64,000 bases of DNA from Eunapius fragilis (Eukaryota > Porifera > Demospongiae > Spongillida > Spongillidae), in contig OY811976.1 of NCBI GenBank assembly GCA_963681505.1, forward strand, positions 5,942,003-6,006,002, in the 5' to 3' direction. Position numbers and translations under genes: made by a program. Under the pieces are notes generated by a model. The model ran no database searches. It saw only the letters and a list, made by a program, of their open reading frames with translations, and had not been told where the DNA came from. Shown piece after piece: positions 46,190 to 57,120 of this stretch. Every line of letters begins with the position of its first letter. The stretch's first letter is position 1.

Positions 46190-46985
46190 GGGGACCGTTC
46201 TTTGTGTTTTCTATGTGGTGGTGTGTGTACGGGTGGTGGGCAGCGTGCACAATGAACTTGAACCAAATTGGTGGTTGATAGGGAGGTGGGTGGAGTATCA
46301 CGTGCGGCAGCGGCATGGGGAGGGAGGTACATCAGCTCCATCAACCTGCTGAAGGCAAGCCATGTATATGGTAAGTGACTCACAATTTGTGTGTAATGCA
46401 CTTTATTGAAGTTGGTTTCTGGCTATCACAAGGCGGATTCTGCTGAGGTAAGTTTCACAATGGCATTGCTCCCTTCATTTTGCTTTCCTGCAGCGTTGAC
46501 TCAAACTGGTAAGTATGCTCAGAGCACTAAAACATTCTCATTGGTTAGGTTGAGAACTAAAACACGCCAAATGTTATTATGTTCTCTCGATGCCTTTATC
46601 AGGGTACATATGAAGTTAGTACATGGGGACACTTTCTCAAGAACTATGGTGTTTGAATATTTTGTGTTTGGCATTGTACCACTTATATGTACAAAGAAAA
46701 GTTTATAGCCAAGCAGATGCAAAGGGGAAGGGGTATATGACCTAAATTACGGTAGTGCGTGGTTCACCAAAGCGAGTAACATTAAATTCAAAGTTTGCTA
46801 AGATAACTCAAACCGCACGAGATTGAATATTGCAATATACACATTTGCTTATACGCAGACAGCTTATATATATAGTTGTGTATAATATACGCTATTTTAT
46901 ACAGTGTCGTATAACATTGGACTGTGGGAAAGAAGAGATGAAGGTAGGAAAGATGGTTGGAACTAACCAAATCAGCTTCATTGTT
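46190..46985. other. no gene recognised
   Basis: Short frames only. Confidence 0.4.
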
Positions 46986-46989
46986 TGTG

Positions 46990-47370
46990 CAAAGATATTG
47001 TAGATGTGATCAGGAACACACCAGGGAGAATGAATCTGCGGTGCATAGTATTGAAACCACCATACCATCAACAAGGTTACCACCCTCTCGATTGCCGTAT
47101 TGCTATAGGGAAACAATAGGAGTTAGAAGAGATGCTAAAGCATGGTGTAAGCATTCCCTGGGCCTCACCAATGGTCCTCGTCAAGATAACAGGATGGTTC
47201 CCTGTGAGTCAGCATGGAATTCCGATGGTTAAATGGCATGATGACAGGATGCGTACCCTATGTACCCTGTCTCAACCTGTCAATCAACTCATCGAGTTGA
47301 TTGACAGATTGGGACAGGCTAAGGTTATAACTCTAGATCTATCAAAAGGATATTAGCAAGTGCCGGCCAG
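46990..47370 (+). pseudogene. gypsy-type reverse transcriptase scrap
   Basis: LPPSRLPYCYRE, then after a frame change ELEEMLKHGVSIPWASPMVL, a scrambled stretch, then LIDRLGQAKVITLDLSKGY followed by TAG where W is expected. These are the fingers region of a gypsy RT. No flanking gag or LTR seen. Confidence 0.65.
47267..47319. repeat. perfect-looking hairpin within the RT scrap
   Basis: CCTGTCTCAACCTGTCAATC pairs with GATTGACAGATTGGGACAGG around a central ATCGAG. The stem is ~22 bp with few mismatches and replaces the RT segment before LIDRLG. Confidence 0.7.
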
Positions 47371-47379
47371 TTGCTGAGT

Positions 47380-48010
47380 GAAGATTATGTTAGGGACAAT
47401 TAAAGTGAAGTGTGCATCGACCATAAAAGTGTGTAACCTCAGTAAAGAGGATGAATCCAATACTGCAGAGGACCTATGCCCAGGAGCTGGGCTATTGTGT
47501 GATGCAAAGGGGAAAACGTACCCTATAGAGGTTGTCATTTTTCAAGGTAAGAACAAGAATGCGCATATGTCAGTGGCAATGTTTCAAGTGATACCGTCGG
47601 GCCAGGACAAGAAGTTAGCAGCGTGCAAACATGCAGGGTGGGATCTGAAGTCTAAATTGTGTATGTAATCAAGTCTCTTATACACATCTGGCAGAGTGTA
47701 GAACAGAGCCAGCGAGCTGACAATACTATATGTGCTGAAATTCAGACATGGAGATGCTTCAAGTGATACCATCTGGCAAAGACAATAAGTAAACTGCATG
47801 CACCCTCTAAATTGTGTATGTAATTAAGCCTCTGATATACACATGCAGTGTAAAAAAATGCAAGCAAGTCAACAATACTTCTATGCATCGCAATTTAGAT
47901 GGTGGTGAAGCTTCAAGTGATACCATCAGGTGAAGACAAGTAGTATGCATGCAGGATGGGAACTAAAGTCTGAATTGTGTATGTAATCAAGCCTCTGATA
48001 TACACCTTTG
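47380..48010 (+). other. exon-like piece followed by three ~160-bp repeats
   Basis: An open piece 47380-47545 (CNLSKEDESNTAEDL, GAGLLCDAKGKTYPIEVVIF) ends at a GTAAGA donor. It recalls BEN gene 1 exon 2 (KGAELLYEFKGRAYPVQFVS), but the similarity is weak. TTTCAAGTGATACCGTC at 47580 recurs at 47758 and 47911, with GTGTATGTAAT-AAG-CTCTGATATACAC, marking three degenerate tandem units. Confidence 0.4.
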
Positions 48011-48940
48011 CAGAGTGTAGAACAGCAAAAGCACGCAGAAAGTGGAACCCGTTTCCACTGTTGCTAGTTCAATCGTTTCTACTGACATATGTGAACATGC
48101 ATGGAATGTGCTTTGCAACATGTGATTATTTTATTCTACACTTTTCTGGCGATGAGCAGTATATCCTTCATTGGAGATGCATACTTCACTTAGTGTAAGC
48201 AATCACTGACTGCTGTGTAGCATATTGCATGTGTTCCATTTTCATGCCAGGACTTGACATAAATGCTTTTTCGGCTTCCCGTGGTCATGGGAGATGGTAG
48301 TGCCATACCATAATGGAAATCATTGCAGCATAACGTTTTGATTAGTCACAGATTTTTGACTGCATTGGCACAGAAAATGTATAGCAAACCTTCCAGACCC
48401 TATTTCATGTAGTGGTTATGCAATCCATCCGCAGCTGTGATCTGGGTCTGGGACCAAGGCTAGGTAAAGCCAGATGAGATGAATCAATGGAAGGAGCTCA
48501 GGAAAAACTACATGTCAGATGAAAAAAGCGATAGAGAATCAGGAAATGGAGGATTAATTATTCATTGCCTCAACTGGAAGGGCCTTGTAATCACTACACT
48601 CCAGGAGTTATTTCAGATGGCTGATGACCCAGAAAGACACCTCACATCGCAGTAAGGCTTCTGACAATAAGGACAGCGAGTACCTCCTCAATGCGTTGTC
48701 CTCCACGAAATGCACCATGTTGGGCATCGAATGAAGCTGCATGTACTACTTCATGACAGACTTTGCTTCACATTCTGGAACAGACTATTTATTAAAGACC
48801 ATGATCAGGACTGCTACGTGACTCATCCAGCTCATGCTAAGTTCAATTCTGTCACCTTCTATTTGGTTACGTTATAGCCTTGCACATTTCCATCTCCCAA
48901 TATCCCGTCTCCATCTCCCAATATCAAAATGCCAGGGACA
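48011..48940. other. no gene recognised
   Basis: Only short frames. Confidence 0.35.
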
Positions 48941-48959
48941 GCTCCAATTCCAGTGAGAA

Positions 48960-49062
48960 CATGGCGCATCCACCCTGACTGTCAAACGGTCGCCAAGCTG
49001 TGCATGGAGGTGGACACTGGGGCAGTAGTCACGATCATTAGTGTGTCCAAGCACCAGTGGGT
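48960..49062 (+). pseudogene. retropepsin scrap
   Basis: KLCMEVDTGAVVTIISVSK fits a retrotransposon protease active site (DTGA). Too short to place in a clade. Confidence 0.5.
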
Positions 49063-49315
49063 AAGACCCTCTTAGTTGCTAACTAGCCAATTATGTTGAA
49101 TGATGGAACTATTTAAAGTGAGACATTGCTATGTAACTCAGTCTGACTGTACTGCTCTAAATGTGATTATATTACATACGCATCGTTTCTGTCTGTTTCG
49201 TTAGCTGTCCTAATCCAGTCATTTTTCATTCTTTGCTAATTAGCTCAGTTTTGGTACCCTTATCCAGCCATGCATTAATTATCGCAGCTCAGTAATGCTG
49301 AAAAGCTTGAAATAG
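49063..49315. other. no gene recognised
   Basis: AT-rich flank of the Harbinger-like insertion. Confidence 0.35.
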
Positions 49316-49318
49316 TTA

Positions 49319-50754
49319 TGCACTTATCAATGCCACCCGGTACCCACCCCCGTACGGGCGATGCCGGGATTAGGAGGGGATTTGACAATATTTGACCGGC
49401 GTGACGTGTTTAGATAGGGGCGGTTTGACATGATAGGGGGATTTGACATTATAGCCACGCCTAACTATTGTACATGTACTTGTATTGAAATATGGCGCAA
49501 GGGAAAAGAGTTCTAGTGTGTTTGGGAGACAATAGGAGAATCGTCAAGTGCGGAGGAGGACTGCCCATTGTTCAGACAGCATTCTGCGACGTTCTTGGCG
49601 GCGAAGTTGAGCATATTAGTGTACTGATACATATAGAAGAGCAATGGGGTGAGCGGAAGGTCTTTGTTGATCTCCAGGCAGGGGCGGATACAGGATTTTC
49701 CAAAGGGGGGGGGGGGGGGGGGGTTTGAGACCCACCATATGAAAAGCGGGGGGGGGGGGGGGGGGTTGGGGGGTGCTGTTCGCTAGAGGCCGCGGTGGGT
49801 GAGTTCATATTTATACATATCACGGCGTTAAGCATGCATGTACATTTCCATGTACGTGTGGCTGTATTGTGTGGATCACAAACTTTCCCAGCCCTAATAA
49901 TATTCATGCAAATTCTACATCGACATCTCGGTTTGTGATAGGCCTTTTAGTTTACCCATGCCGGAATTATCTACCAAACAACTGGTAGATATTGGATAAT
50001 CTATCTAAACACGTGAGACCACATACTGATAAACATCAAAATGTCTTGGTATAAGGGTGCATACATGCTCTAAAACGTTACATGTGTGCTTTTTCTTTTC
50101 TTTCCCTACAGTGGCTGTTCCATGCAGCAATGGAAGACCTGCATCCCTGCAATACTTGTGGTGTGCTGGAGTATACGATGATATTGAGTCTGACTTTTGG
50201 GTAGCGTGATATGTGGTACTGCGCCTCATGTGAGGGTCTTATTGATGTAAACCTATATCTGCACTCACTGTAGTATGTGAATATTGTCTTTTTTGTGTGT
50301 GTATATTTCATCAGTTCCTTTTTGAAAATTTCCATATATATGTTGTATATCAGCATAAAATTTTGATAAATGTATATATAAATAAAGCTAGGAGCTAGAA
50401 GCTTCTAGTCATATGCACGATCATCATTCCGCCCGGCTACATGCAGCTTCCGATTGATGAGTGCAATCTTCATTCGCCTGATCTATTTTTGGCCGCCTCA
50501 CATACAAAATGCAATTCACGGACTCGTGTTTAGCTTCTTCCGCGGTTTGTATGCCCGTGCGCTCGCGCATAAAAACCCGGCTTGAATAAAACAGAGCAAT
50601 TAAAACTACATCAAAACCTATGGTCAAACCCCGACCCCTTAGATAGGGAGGATTTGACAGCATACCGCAGTATAGATTGATATGACGCGATGTCAAACCC
50701 CGACCCATGCCCGTACGGGGGGGGGGGGGGTACCGGGTGGCATTGATAAGTGCA
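49319..50754. mobile_element. PIF/Harbinger-like element, 1436 bp, with carried exons
   Basis: Terminal inverted repeats TGCACTTATCAATGCCACCC ... GGTGGCATTGATAAGTGCA (about 26 bp, continuing to GGTACC). TTA lies on both sides (49316-49318 and 50755-50757), the TWA target typical of PIF/Harbinger. Subterminal GATTTGACA motifs. No transposase; it contains two host-like exons and poly-G tracts. Confidence 0.85.
49492..50208 (+). other. captured-looking two-exon ORF in the Harbinger-like element
   Basis: Exon 1 from ATG 49492 (MAQGKRVLVCLGDNRRIVKC, then QTAFCDVLGGEVEHISVLIH, KVFVDLQ) to about 49677. Then CAGGGGCGGATACAGG (a hAT-type end motif) and poly-G. Exon 2 begins after CCCTACAG near 50116: AVPCSNGRPASLQYLWCAGV, YDDIESDFWVA, TGA. 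I do not recognise the domain. Coding-like codon pattern and splice sites suggest a captured host gene fragment. Confidence 0.4.
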
Positions 50755-50757
50755 TTA

Positions 50758-51252
50758 GGCATGCTCACGAGAATCAGCTCAGCCATGTTAATGCTGTTTA
50801 TAGATACAACTCAGCACATCCTGGAACTAATTTGAGTGAAGATGCAGTCCACAAGTGGAGACAGAAGGGTTTAATCACTGGGGTGCTGACTTGGATGCAA
50901 TGATAATGCAACTGAGCTGCAAGCTGAATAGTATGCACCTTGTTCCCTGCAACAAGAAGCTTGTGCAAAAGACCCTTGAGAACTATTTTGCCTAAGTGTG
51001 TACATGTACACTGTACTCTGTACAATTTCAGAATCTACGCGAGTATCCATATAGCAATCCTGCAGTATCATTGTCAGGGCCCCAGGCTAGCTATGTCAGC
51101 CCCTCCCAGAGAGGTGTTCAGGCCGTATCGGGACAGATATCACCTGAATGGAGGTGTTGATAAGCTACTGAATAGGAGAGGCCCGACCATTCAGAACATT
51201 CCTCATTGTGTACTGATGGACTACATTGTGTTGCATGAAGTTAAAAACCAGT
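50758..51252 (+). other. short open pieces, unrecognised
   Basis: Frames with VNAVYRYNSAHPGTNLSEDA and, at about 51090-51255, PREVFRPYRDRYHLNGGVDK have coding-like composition but no known motif. This is the flank of both the Harbinger-like element and gypsy D. Confidence 0.3.
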
Positions 51253-51414
51253 TGTAATTGTGTATGAGCAGTCTTGCTTAGTGTATTTGGCTGTTAGTGG
51301 AAACTCTGTCCGGTGACATTGCGCTAGCGCGCGTAACGGATCCTTAACATTTGGTGGCAGCGGTGCTCAGTAAAGTGACGAGGAAGAGACACTAATTGAG
51401 TAGAGAACCTTCGT

Positions 51415-52350
51415 ATGTCATTGCGTTCGGGGAAGGAGTACAAGTTGCAGGCACGGATGTCGGAGATAGAGGAAGCAGCGAGCAGGAACTCAGTTGCAAA
51501 TGAATTGGTTAGTGTGGCCGACCTTCTGAAGCTCTTGATGGAGGAGTCAAAGCTCAGAGCGGAGGAAGAGCAGCAACGAGCTGTGAGGGAACAGGAAACA
51601 AGAGAAGCAGAGCGTCTTCAAAGAGAAGAAGAAAAGCAGAGACAGGCAGAACGTGAGTGCCAGGCTAGAGACGAGTGGAAAGCGCAGTTCGAGATGGTCA
51701 CTCGACTGGCACTGGATGGTCGGAACCGCGAAGGCGAGCAGATGGGTCGTATTCTAAAGGAAGCTGAAGCAAAGGTGGCAAAGCTTACGGAGAAGGATGA
51801 CATTGAGAAGTACCTAGCCACGTTTGAGAGAACGATGACGGCATATGAAGTGAACAGACAATGATGGGTCTACAAACTGGCACCTGAGCTAAGCGGAAAG
51901 GCTCAGCAGGCATACGCGGCTATGTCATCCGCTTCTGCTGTGGCCTGCTGCTTCAACCACTTTTTCGCGAGGTCTTTTACCCTCACCGCTACCTCTCTGT
52001 GCGACTCGTCGATGCTCTTCACCACTGACCGGAACCGAAGTCAATATGTTTCCTCATTGATGTCATATCGCTTCAGGATAGGGGCTTTAACACGTTCGTA
52101 GTCTACAGCTTCTTCAGTCGTGGAGGTGGTTGCTCAGGAGCAACTACTCAACACGTTGCCCATTAATGTTCGTGTATGTGTGCATGAGAGGAAGCCGACT
52201 ACATGTTTGGAGGCGGGTCAGCTTGCAGACGACTACGCCCCGGCAAGAAGACAGGCTGGACTGGAGAGCAAACGGGAGGACGTAAAAAATGGAGACAAAG
52301 GCAAGCTGTCTGGTACTGGCGGCCAAGGCAAGGGGCGTGTCGGCAAATAA
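51415..52350 (+). pseudogene. gag: gypsy D gag, with internal inversion
   Basis: MSLRSGKEYKLQARMSEIEE, a Glu/Arg-rich coiled coil, then EKDDIEKYLATFERTMTAYE, a TGA at 51862-51864 where gypsy C has Arg, and KLAPELSGKAQQAYAAM. The next ~185 bp are inverted: read on the minus strand they give the expected AVDYERVKAPILKRYDINEE and VKSIDESHREVAVRVKDLA. Normal orientation resumes with VVAQEQLLNTLPINVRVCVH and CLEAGQLADDYA. It ends in a basic region. Confidence 0.88.
51933..52119 (-). other. in-place micro-inversion in gypsy D gag
   Basis: See gag entry. Breakpoints fall after CTATGTCATCC and before GTGGAGGTGGTTGC. The inverted block lines up with the gypsy C gag block RYDINEEAYRRRF at the expected place. 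Confidence 0.85.
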
Positions 52351-52399
52351 TCTGCAGGGACCAGGGATGTAGACGGAAAAGGTCAGCCCAGTAGAAAAG

Positions 52400-53040
52400 G
52401 ACCTAAGTGCTACTCCTGCCACAAATTCGGGCATATAGCTAGTAAGTGCCCTAGTAGTGCTGTAATGTATGGGGGCATTAAGTATGCACACAAGCTAGCA
52501 GTACAACTGTCATAAGATCAGGATGGGTGAATGATAGGTGGTTAAAGGATATTGTACTGGACACGGGCGCAGCGAAAACAATTGTTAGAGGCGACCTGGT
52601 GACTGAGGAGGACATGGTGGGCTCCAGCATTATAGTTAAGTGTGCGCATGGAGATGAAGTCGCATACCCAGCAGCACAAGTGAAAATTGTAGTCGAGGGG
52701 GTGATGTATACACTTGAAGTGGCAGTTTCAGATAGCCTCCCCGTATCAGTACTGTTGGGTAGGGATGTCCCTGACCTAGTTAACATTGGGAAGACGAAAC
52801 GTAAATTCTCATGTGTAGGGGTGAGGGATGTGATGGCTGTAACTACGCGGGCACAAGCAGGCGAAGCGTGCCGAGGAGTCTCAGCTGGCTGAAAGGGAGC
52901 AGCGTGAAGCAGCAGTCACTACTGAAGTGGACTCAAATCAGAATCACCCAGTTGCTCCCAAGGATTCAGAGGAGACTGCGACCACACAGATCAAGACACA
53001 TCTACAAGAGAGGACCAAGGTCAAGGACGGACTGATGAGT
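52400..53040 (+). CDS. gypsy D zinc knuckle + protease
   Basis: CCHC knuckle CYSCHKFGHIASKC at about 52409-52450. Protease from about 52540: IVLDTGAAKTIV with an intact DTGA, IIVKCAHGDEVAYP, LPVSVLLGRDVPDL. A frame change near 52865 leads to a linker (LAEREQREAAVTTEV), which is interrupted at 53049 by the Transib-like element just after AQ. Confidence 0.85.
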
Positions 53041-53048
53041 GCCCAGGA

Positions 53049-54119
53049 CACAGTGGTTTAAAACCATAGGTGACCAGGACATTTTCAAATTGTTGTGAAC
53101 CAATAAACCTAAATTGTTTGTATTGTTGCTTATAATGAGGTGGTGCTAAGTAAATCATGATATTAATTATGGTTAATTAATTAAAATCTAATCAAAAAAA
53201 TCAAATTTAACTATAGATCCAACTGTAATGAATTAACAAAACATTAATAATACAAAACATTTACTACCATATCATAGCAATTTATGTTAATAGTCATTTC
53301 AGAATAACTTATTAAAATCAACCCAATGAAATCAAAATATTTTGATCTTAATATGACTTAATCGTTCGGTAGATCGCTTATAAACGTACCGAAGGGATTC
53401 CTTCAGCTCATTGTACTCCCCTAGTATAAACATGTACACGTAGAGACAACAAAAGACAAAAGTGCGCGCGCACGAAGCACTCTCGTTTCTAACAAAAACA
53501 GCATAGACGGCGCATCATTAAGAACACAAATGCTATCTATCAGACAGCACTAAGGCCCGAAAACAGCTTCGCTTGCATCGTAGCGTAGTGGCTTTGAGAG
53601 TCCCCAGTCTCTTATTTGTGGCTATTTTTAAGTGTTTTGTCGCGTCGGTATAAGAATTGGCAGGATTCGGCAAGCATTATACTAAGGGCCAACGATAGAT
53701 GAAAGTATTTAAACACACAACACAGTATATAGCGCTCTAGCTTCGTTGAGCAATGAATCTAAAGTAGATTTGGGTAAAAATGGCGTCATTTTGGACCACA
53801 AATAAACAAATATCTTTAGCACAATTCATGAGAAAGTCATAAATCAAGTATCATTGAAATGCTAATAAAAAGTTCTATCTAATCATTCCTTTATAATTGA
53901 CTTTGTACTGTCGGATACATAACTAGCTCATGTTTTTAACTAGGGTGGAAAATGGCATGATTAATGCTTTCCCTTCTCACGGCTCTTTACACTTTGTGAA
54001 CCCTTACAGATTTATCTAATATTGTGATACTGTAGGGTATTACACAACAGTTTTTCCACTTGAAATGAAAATCCTTTCCTACCATGATCATGTAAATGTC
54101 CTGATCCTAAACCACTGTG
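53049..54119. mobile_element. Transib-like DNA element, 1071 bp, non-autonomous
   Basis: Ends CACAGTGGTTTA ... TAAACCACTGTG, 12-bp perfect inverted repeats starting with CACAGTG. The 5-bp target duplication CAGGA lies at 53044-53048 and 54120-54124. A second matched block (GACCAGGACATTT left, GATCAGGACATTT right) lies 16 bp inside the heptamer on the left and 6 bp inside on the right. A 5-bp GC-rich duplication and CACWRTG ends are known Transib features. The interior is AT-rich with no coding frame. Confidence 0.75.
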
Positions 54120-54124
54120 CAGGA

Positions 54125-54809
54125 GTGGCCTTCGATGCAGGAAAAGAGCTCCCCAGATGCGAATCTGGGTGTGAACATTTCAGCCATGGAGTTAGAAGTG
54201 TTGCAGAAGGCTGACCCAACGCTATCCCATATTTGGGAGAAAGGGATCGAAAAAGGAGACGGGACGGAGGCAAGGTACTTTGAACAGACGGGCTTGCTGT
54301 GGCGGAGATGAAACGATCAGACACATAGTGAGGAGGAAGTGCGTCAGTTGGTTCTACCAACGCAGTGTAGGAAAGCGGTCCTGCAACTTGCACACAAGAT
54401 TCCACTATCTGGTCACTTAGGTAAAAAGAAGACATAGCAAAGGGTGCTCCAGCGGTTCTATTGGCCATCGATTTGCAGGGACGTAGCAAATTGGTGCCGC
54501 TCGTGTGCGGCTTGCCAAAAACCGGCTCAGAAGAGACATAGGCCAGCCCTATTGGTCCCACTGCCGATTATTGAAGAGCCATTTGCACGCATTGCAATGG
54601 ACATCGTTGGTCCCTTACCGCGAAGCAGATCTGGAAATAAATTCATTTTAGTGGTGTGCGACTACGCAACCAGATACCCAGAGGCAGTGGCGATGAAGTC
54701 AGTTGTGGCGGAGTATGTGGCTGAGGAACTTATAGGCATCTTCGCAAGAGTCAGGATTCCGTGGGAAATCTTGACAGATCAAGGTTCAAATTTTTTATTG
54801 TCCGAGCTA
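54125..54809 (+). pseudogene. gypsy D linker + integrase, 5' part
   Basis: Resumes in exact frame after the Transib-like insert (AQ then EWPSMQEKSSPDANL). Then MELEVLQKADPTLSHIWEKG, a TGA near 54310, LQLAHKIPLSGHLGKKKT with TAG, FYWPSICRDVANWCRSCAAC, QKPAQ (zinc region). Core with D (AMDIVGPLPR), CDYATRYPEAV and D (LTDQGSNF). It is cut at 54809 by the Tc1 element, inside the core between the second D and the E. Confidence 0.88.
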
Positions 54810-55099
54810 CAGTATCGATCAATAAAAAGTTAACGCTAGGTAGTATAACAACTAAACATATGTTTCACACTTGTTTGTTTCTTTCCCTGACCTTAAAGTA
54901 CCCGCGTTTTTACGACACAATGAACCAATCATTTTTAAGCGTGCCAATCGTTCACTGAGGTTTGCCTGTTCCTTCTCGAATGCGTGGTTCTTTCGACTAT
55001 AAATAATAAACTGGAGTGCTACCGCGTTAACTATCGCACCCTACTCCACTACATCTAATACGATGTCCTTGTGAACGGCACTCAAGGAGACAGGTTGGA

Positions 55100-57037
55100 T
55101 TTTTTTTTTGTCAGTATTATTCGAGGTCATCCCGCATTCCTTAGAGCTCTACCATCTTTACGCTGGCAAAATGAGGACTCAGTGTCAGTTGTCCCCGATA
55201 GTGCCGCAACAATGCTGAGCGAGGGAGGCAAGGGTTGTTCAGTGAAGTGGGGAAAGAAGCAGTACTACAGCAATGTTGTGGTTTCAGGTACATGTAAAAA
55301 AAAAATTACTACCACAAATTACTCAATGATTATAATTAGGAACAAAAGTGCGCTATGGAACTGGAAGAAGCGCGGTATCTAAGGGCTGTTGCAGTGACTA
55401 CCACCCCAGAACGTTAGTGCTACTCTACAATCTTCAGTTGGTAATGTAGCGCGTTTCCCGTACCCATCAGGAAATGAATTGTCAGAAGCCACAAATAAAG
55501 ATGCAGCCTCTACACCTAAACGTTAGTTTGTCATTGATGATTAAATTTATTGCTGATGAGTACCTGTGGCACTTTAAAACTATCAGGGAAAAAGTTGGCA
55601 GTAAAGGCAAAGACTGGAAAGGCCAGGGCAAATATAGGAAGGGCAAAGGCTGGAAAGGCCAAGTCAAAGCCCATAGGTAGATATTGCTTAAAGAACTGCA
55701 TGTTACACAAAGCATTATTTCAGGGAGGATTCTGGACTATGGAAGTGGAGCAGATGATGATGTCACATTTGATCCTGAAAGTATGTCTTGGTACTGCTAA
55801 TAGTGGAATTAATTTTTCAGTGGCTGATCTATCACCAGCCACACCCCCTCCACCAGTCACCACACCTCAGCCTCCAACTACATCCCAGCCAACAGCCGCA
55901 TCTCAGCCACTAGCCACCATACCCCTGCCTCCAGCCACCACACCCCTGCCTCCAGCCACTACACCCCTGCCTCCAGCCACCGCACCCCCTGCCTCCAGCC
56001 ACCGCACCCCTGCCTCCAGCCACCGCACCCGTCTCCAGCTACATGTACATCCCAGACAACAGCTGCATCTCCACCACAATTACCAGCATGCACCTACACA
56101 CCACCATTGCCTCAGTCAATGCTTGACCAGTCTCACGAATGTAAGGCTTTCTAAAAGTATTTGGTTGTGATTATCAATCTCACACATTTTCAGCTGAGCC
56201 ACTACATGCTGTATTATGCTCACCGCATAGAGGATCTCCATCACCTCGATGGTCACTGTCACCACCACCTCTTCCATCACCATACCATCCACCTTCACCT
56301 ATGTCTACATCAGACACCTCCAATGTTGTTAAAGCAGGTAACTGAATTTGGGATTTGGGGATTTTCCATCACTCTTAAACCCTCAGTGCAAAAGATGGAG
56401 GCTACTATTGTGGACACCATTAGGGACCTTAAAGAGGCACTTTTGGGGAAGCTGGATGAGATAGCACTGACTGGTAAACCCTCATGGCCAGCAAGGTTAC
56501 ATAACAGCTCCACAACACCAGTGCCCAGGCCATCTCCTTCAGCTGCCAAGCAACACCTGCAGTTCCATTACTCCAGCACACAGCAGTACCACTAATGCCT
56601 CAGCCAGCACCACAACTACCACTCCCTTCAGAAGTCTTGCTATCTCCAAGCATGAGTGGTGACTCACCCAGATGTCTTCCAATAAGAGAGGGTCGTAACC
56701 ATCTGCCCTCAAGTGAGATAGAAAGATCCAACCTCAGGCCTCCGGAATTTACGGTTCAGTGTCACCGCAGCTTGACATCGGAGAGCAAAATTCACACACA
56801 CTTGCTCTGAAATTGGCAACTGAGTCCTACTTTGGAACTAAAGTAATGGCTCTGTGCACTGTAATGGGGTGCACTGCATTCAAGGGATTGCCTATTAGTG
56901 AGCTAAATAGTTTAAAACAATTTTTGTTTGGTATATTAGTTAAATATTGGAGTGCACCACATGACTTTGAACCTGTATGGAGTAGGTGTGTATCTAGTAT
57001 AGACCATGGGTGCACTCGAGCTAGAAACTATCCTTAA
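55100..57037 (+). CDS. BEN-domain-like gene carried in the Tc1 element
   Basis: Exons with phase-1 GT-AG borders: an exon ending at 55287 (LRWQNEDSVSVVPDSAATML, CSVKWGKKQYYSNVVVSG), 55471-55521, 55587-55676 (Lys/Ala-rich, AGKAKSKPIG), 55724-55780 (GRILDYGSGADDDVTFDPE), from 55821 a Pro-rich exon (PATTPLPPATTPLPP), about 56192-56336 (Ser/Pro-rich), 56368-56471 (MEATIVDTIRDLKEALLGKL, a short coil) and a last exon from about 56759. The last exon has LATESYFGTKVMALCTVMGC, GLPISELNSLKQFLFG and FEPVWSRCVSSIDHGCTRAR, ending TAA 57035-57037. The end fits a BEN domain (W-x2-C-x2-SI-x3-C). The Pro-rich exon has an extra C near 55987 that shifts the frame, so it may be recently broken. The first exon is not identified. 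Confidence 0.6.
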
Positions 57038-57120
57038 ACGAGTGTTGTGTTTAGCCATTATGTAAATGCATATGTTCATTGATATTATCCATCTACTCTT
57101 GGATGAAGCAGTGACTCGGT

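Noticed and set aside
49678-49760. A complete hAT element starting CAGGGGCGGATACAGG
   Set aside because: No matching opposite end or 8-bp duplication found here or at 62846.
53049-54119. hAT assignment of the CACAGTGG-ended element
   Set aside because: The flush duplication is 5 bp (CAGGA) and the ends start CACAGTG; hAT gives 8 bp and usually starts CAGNG. Transib-like fits better.
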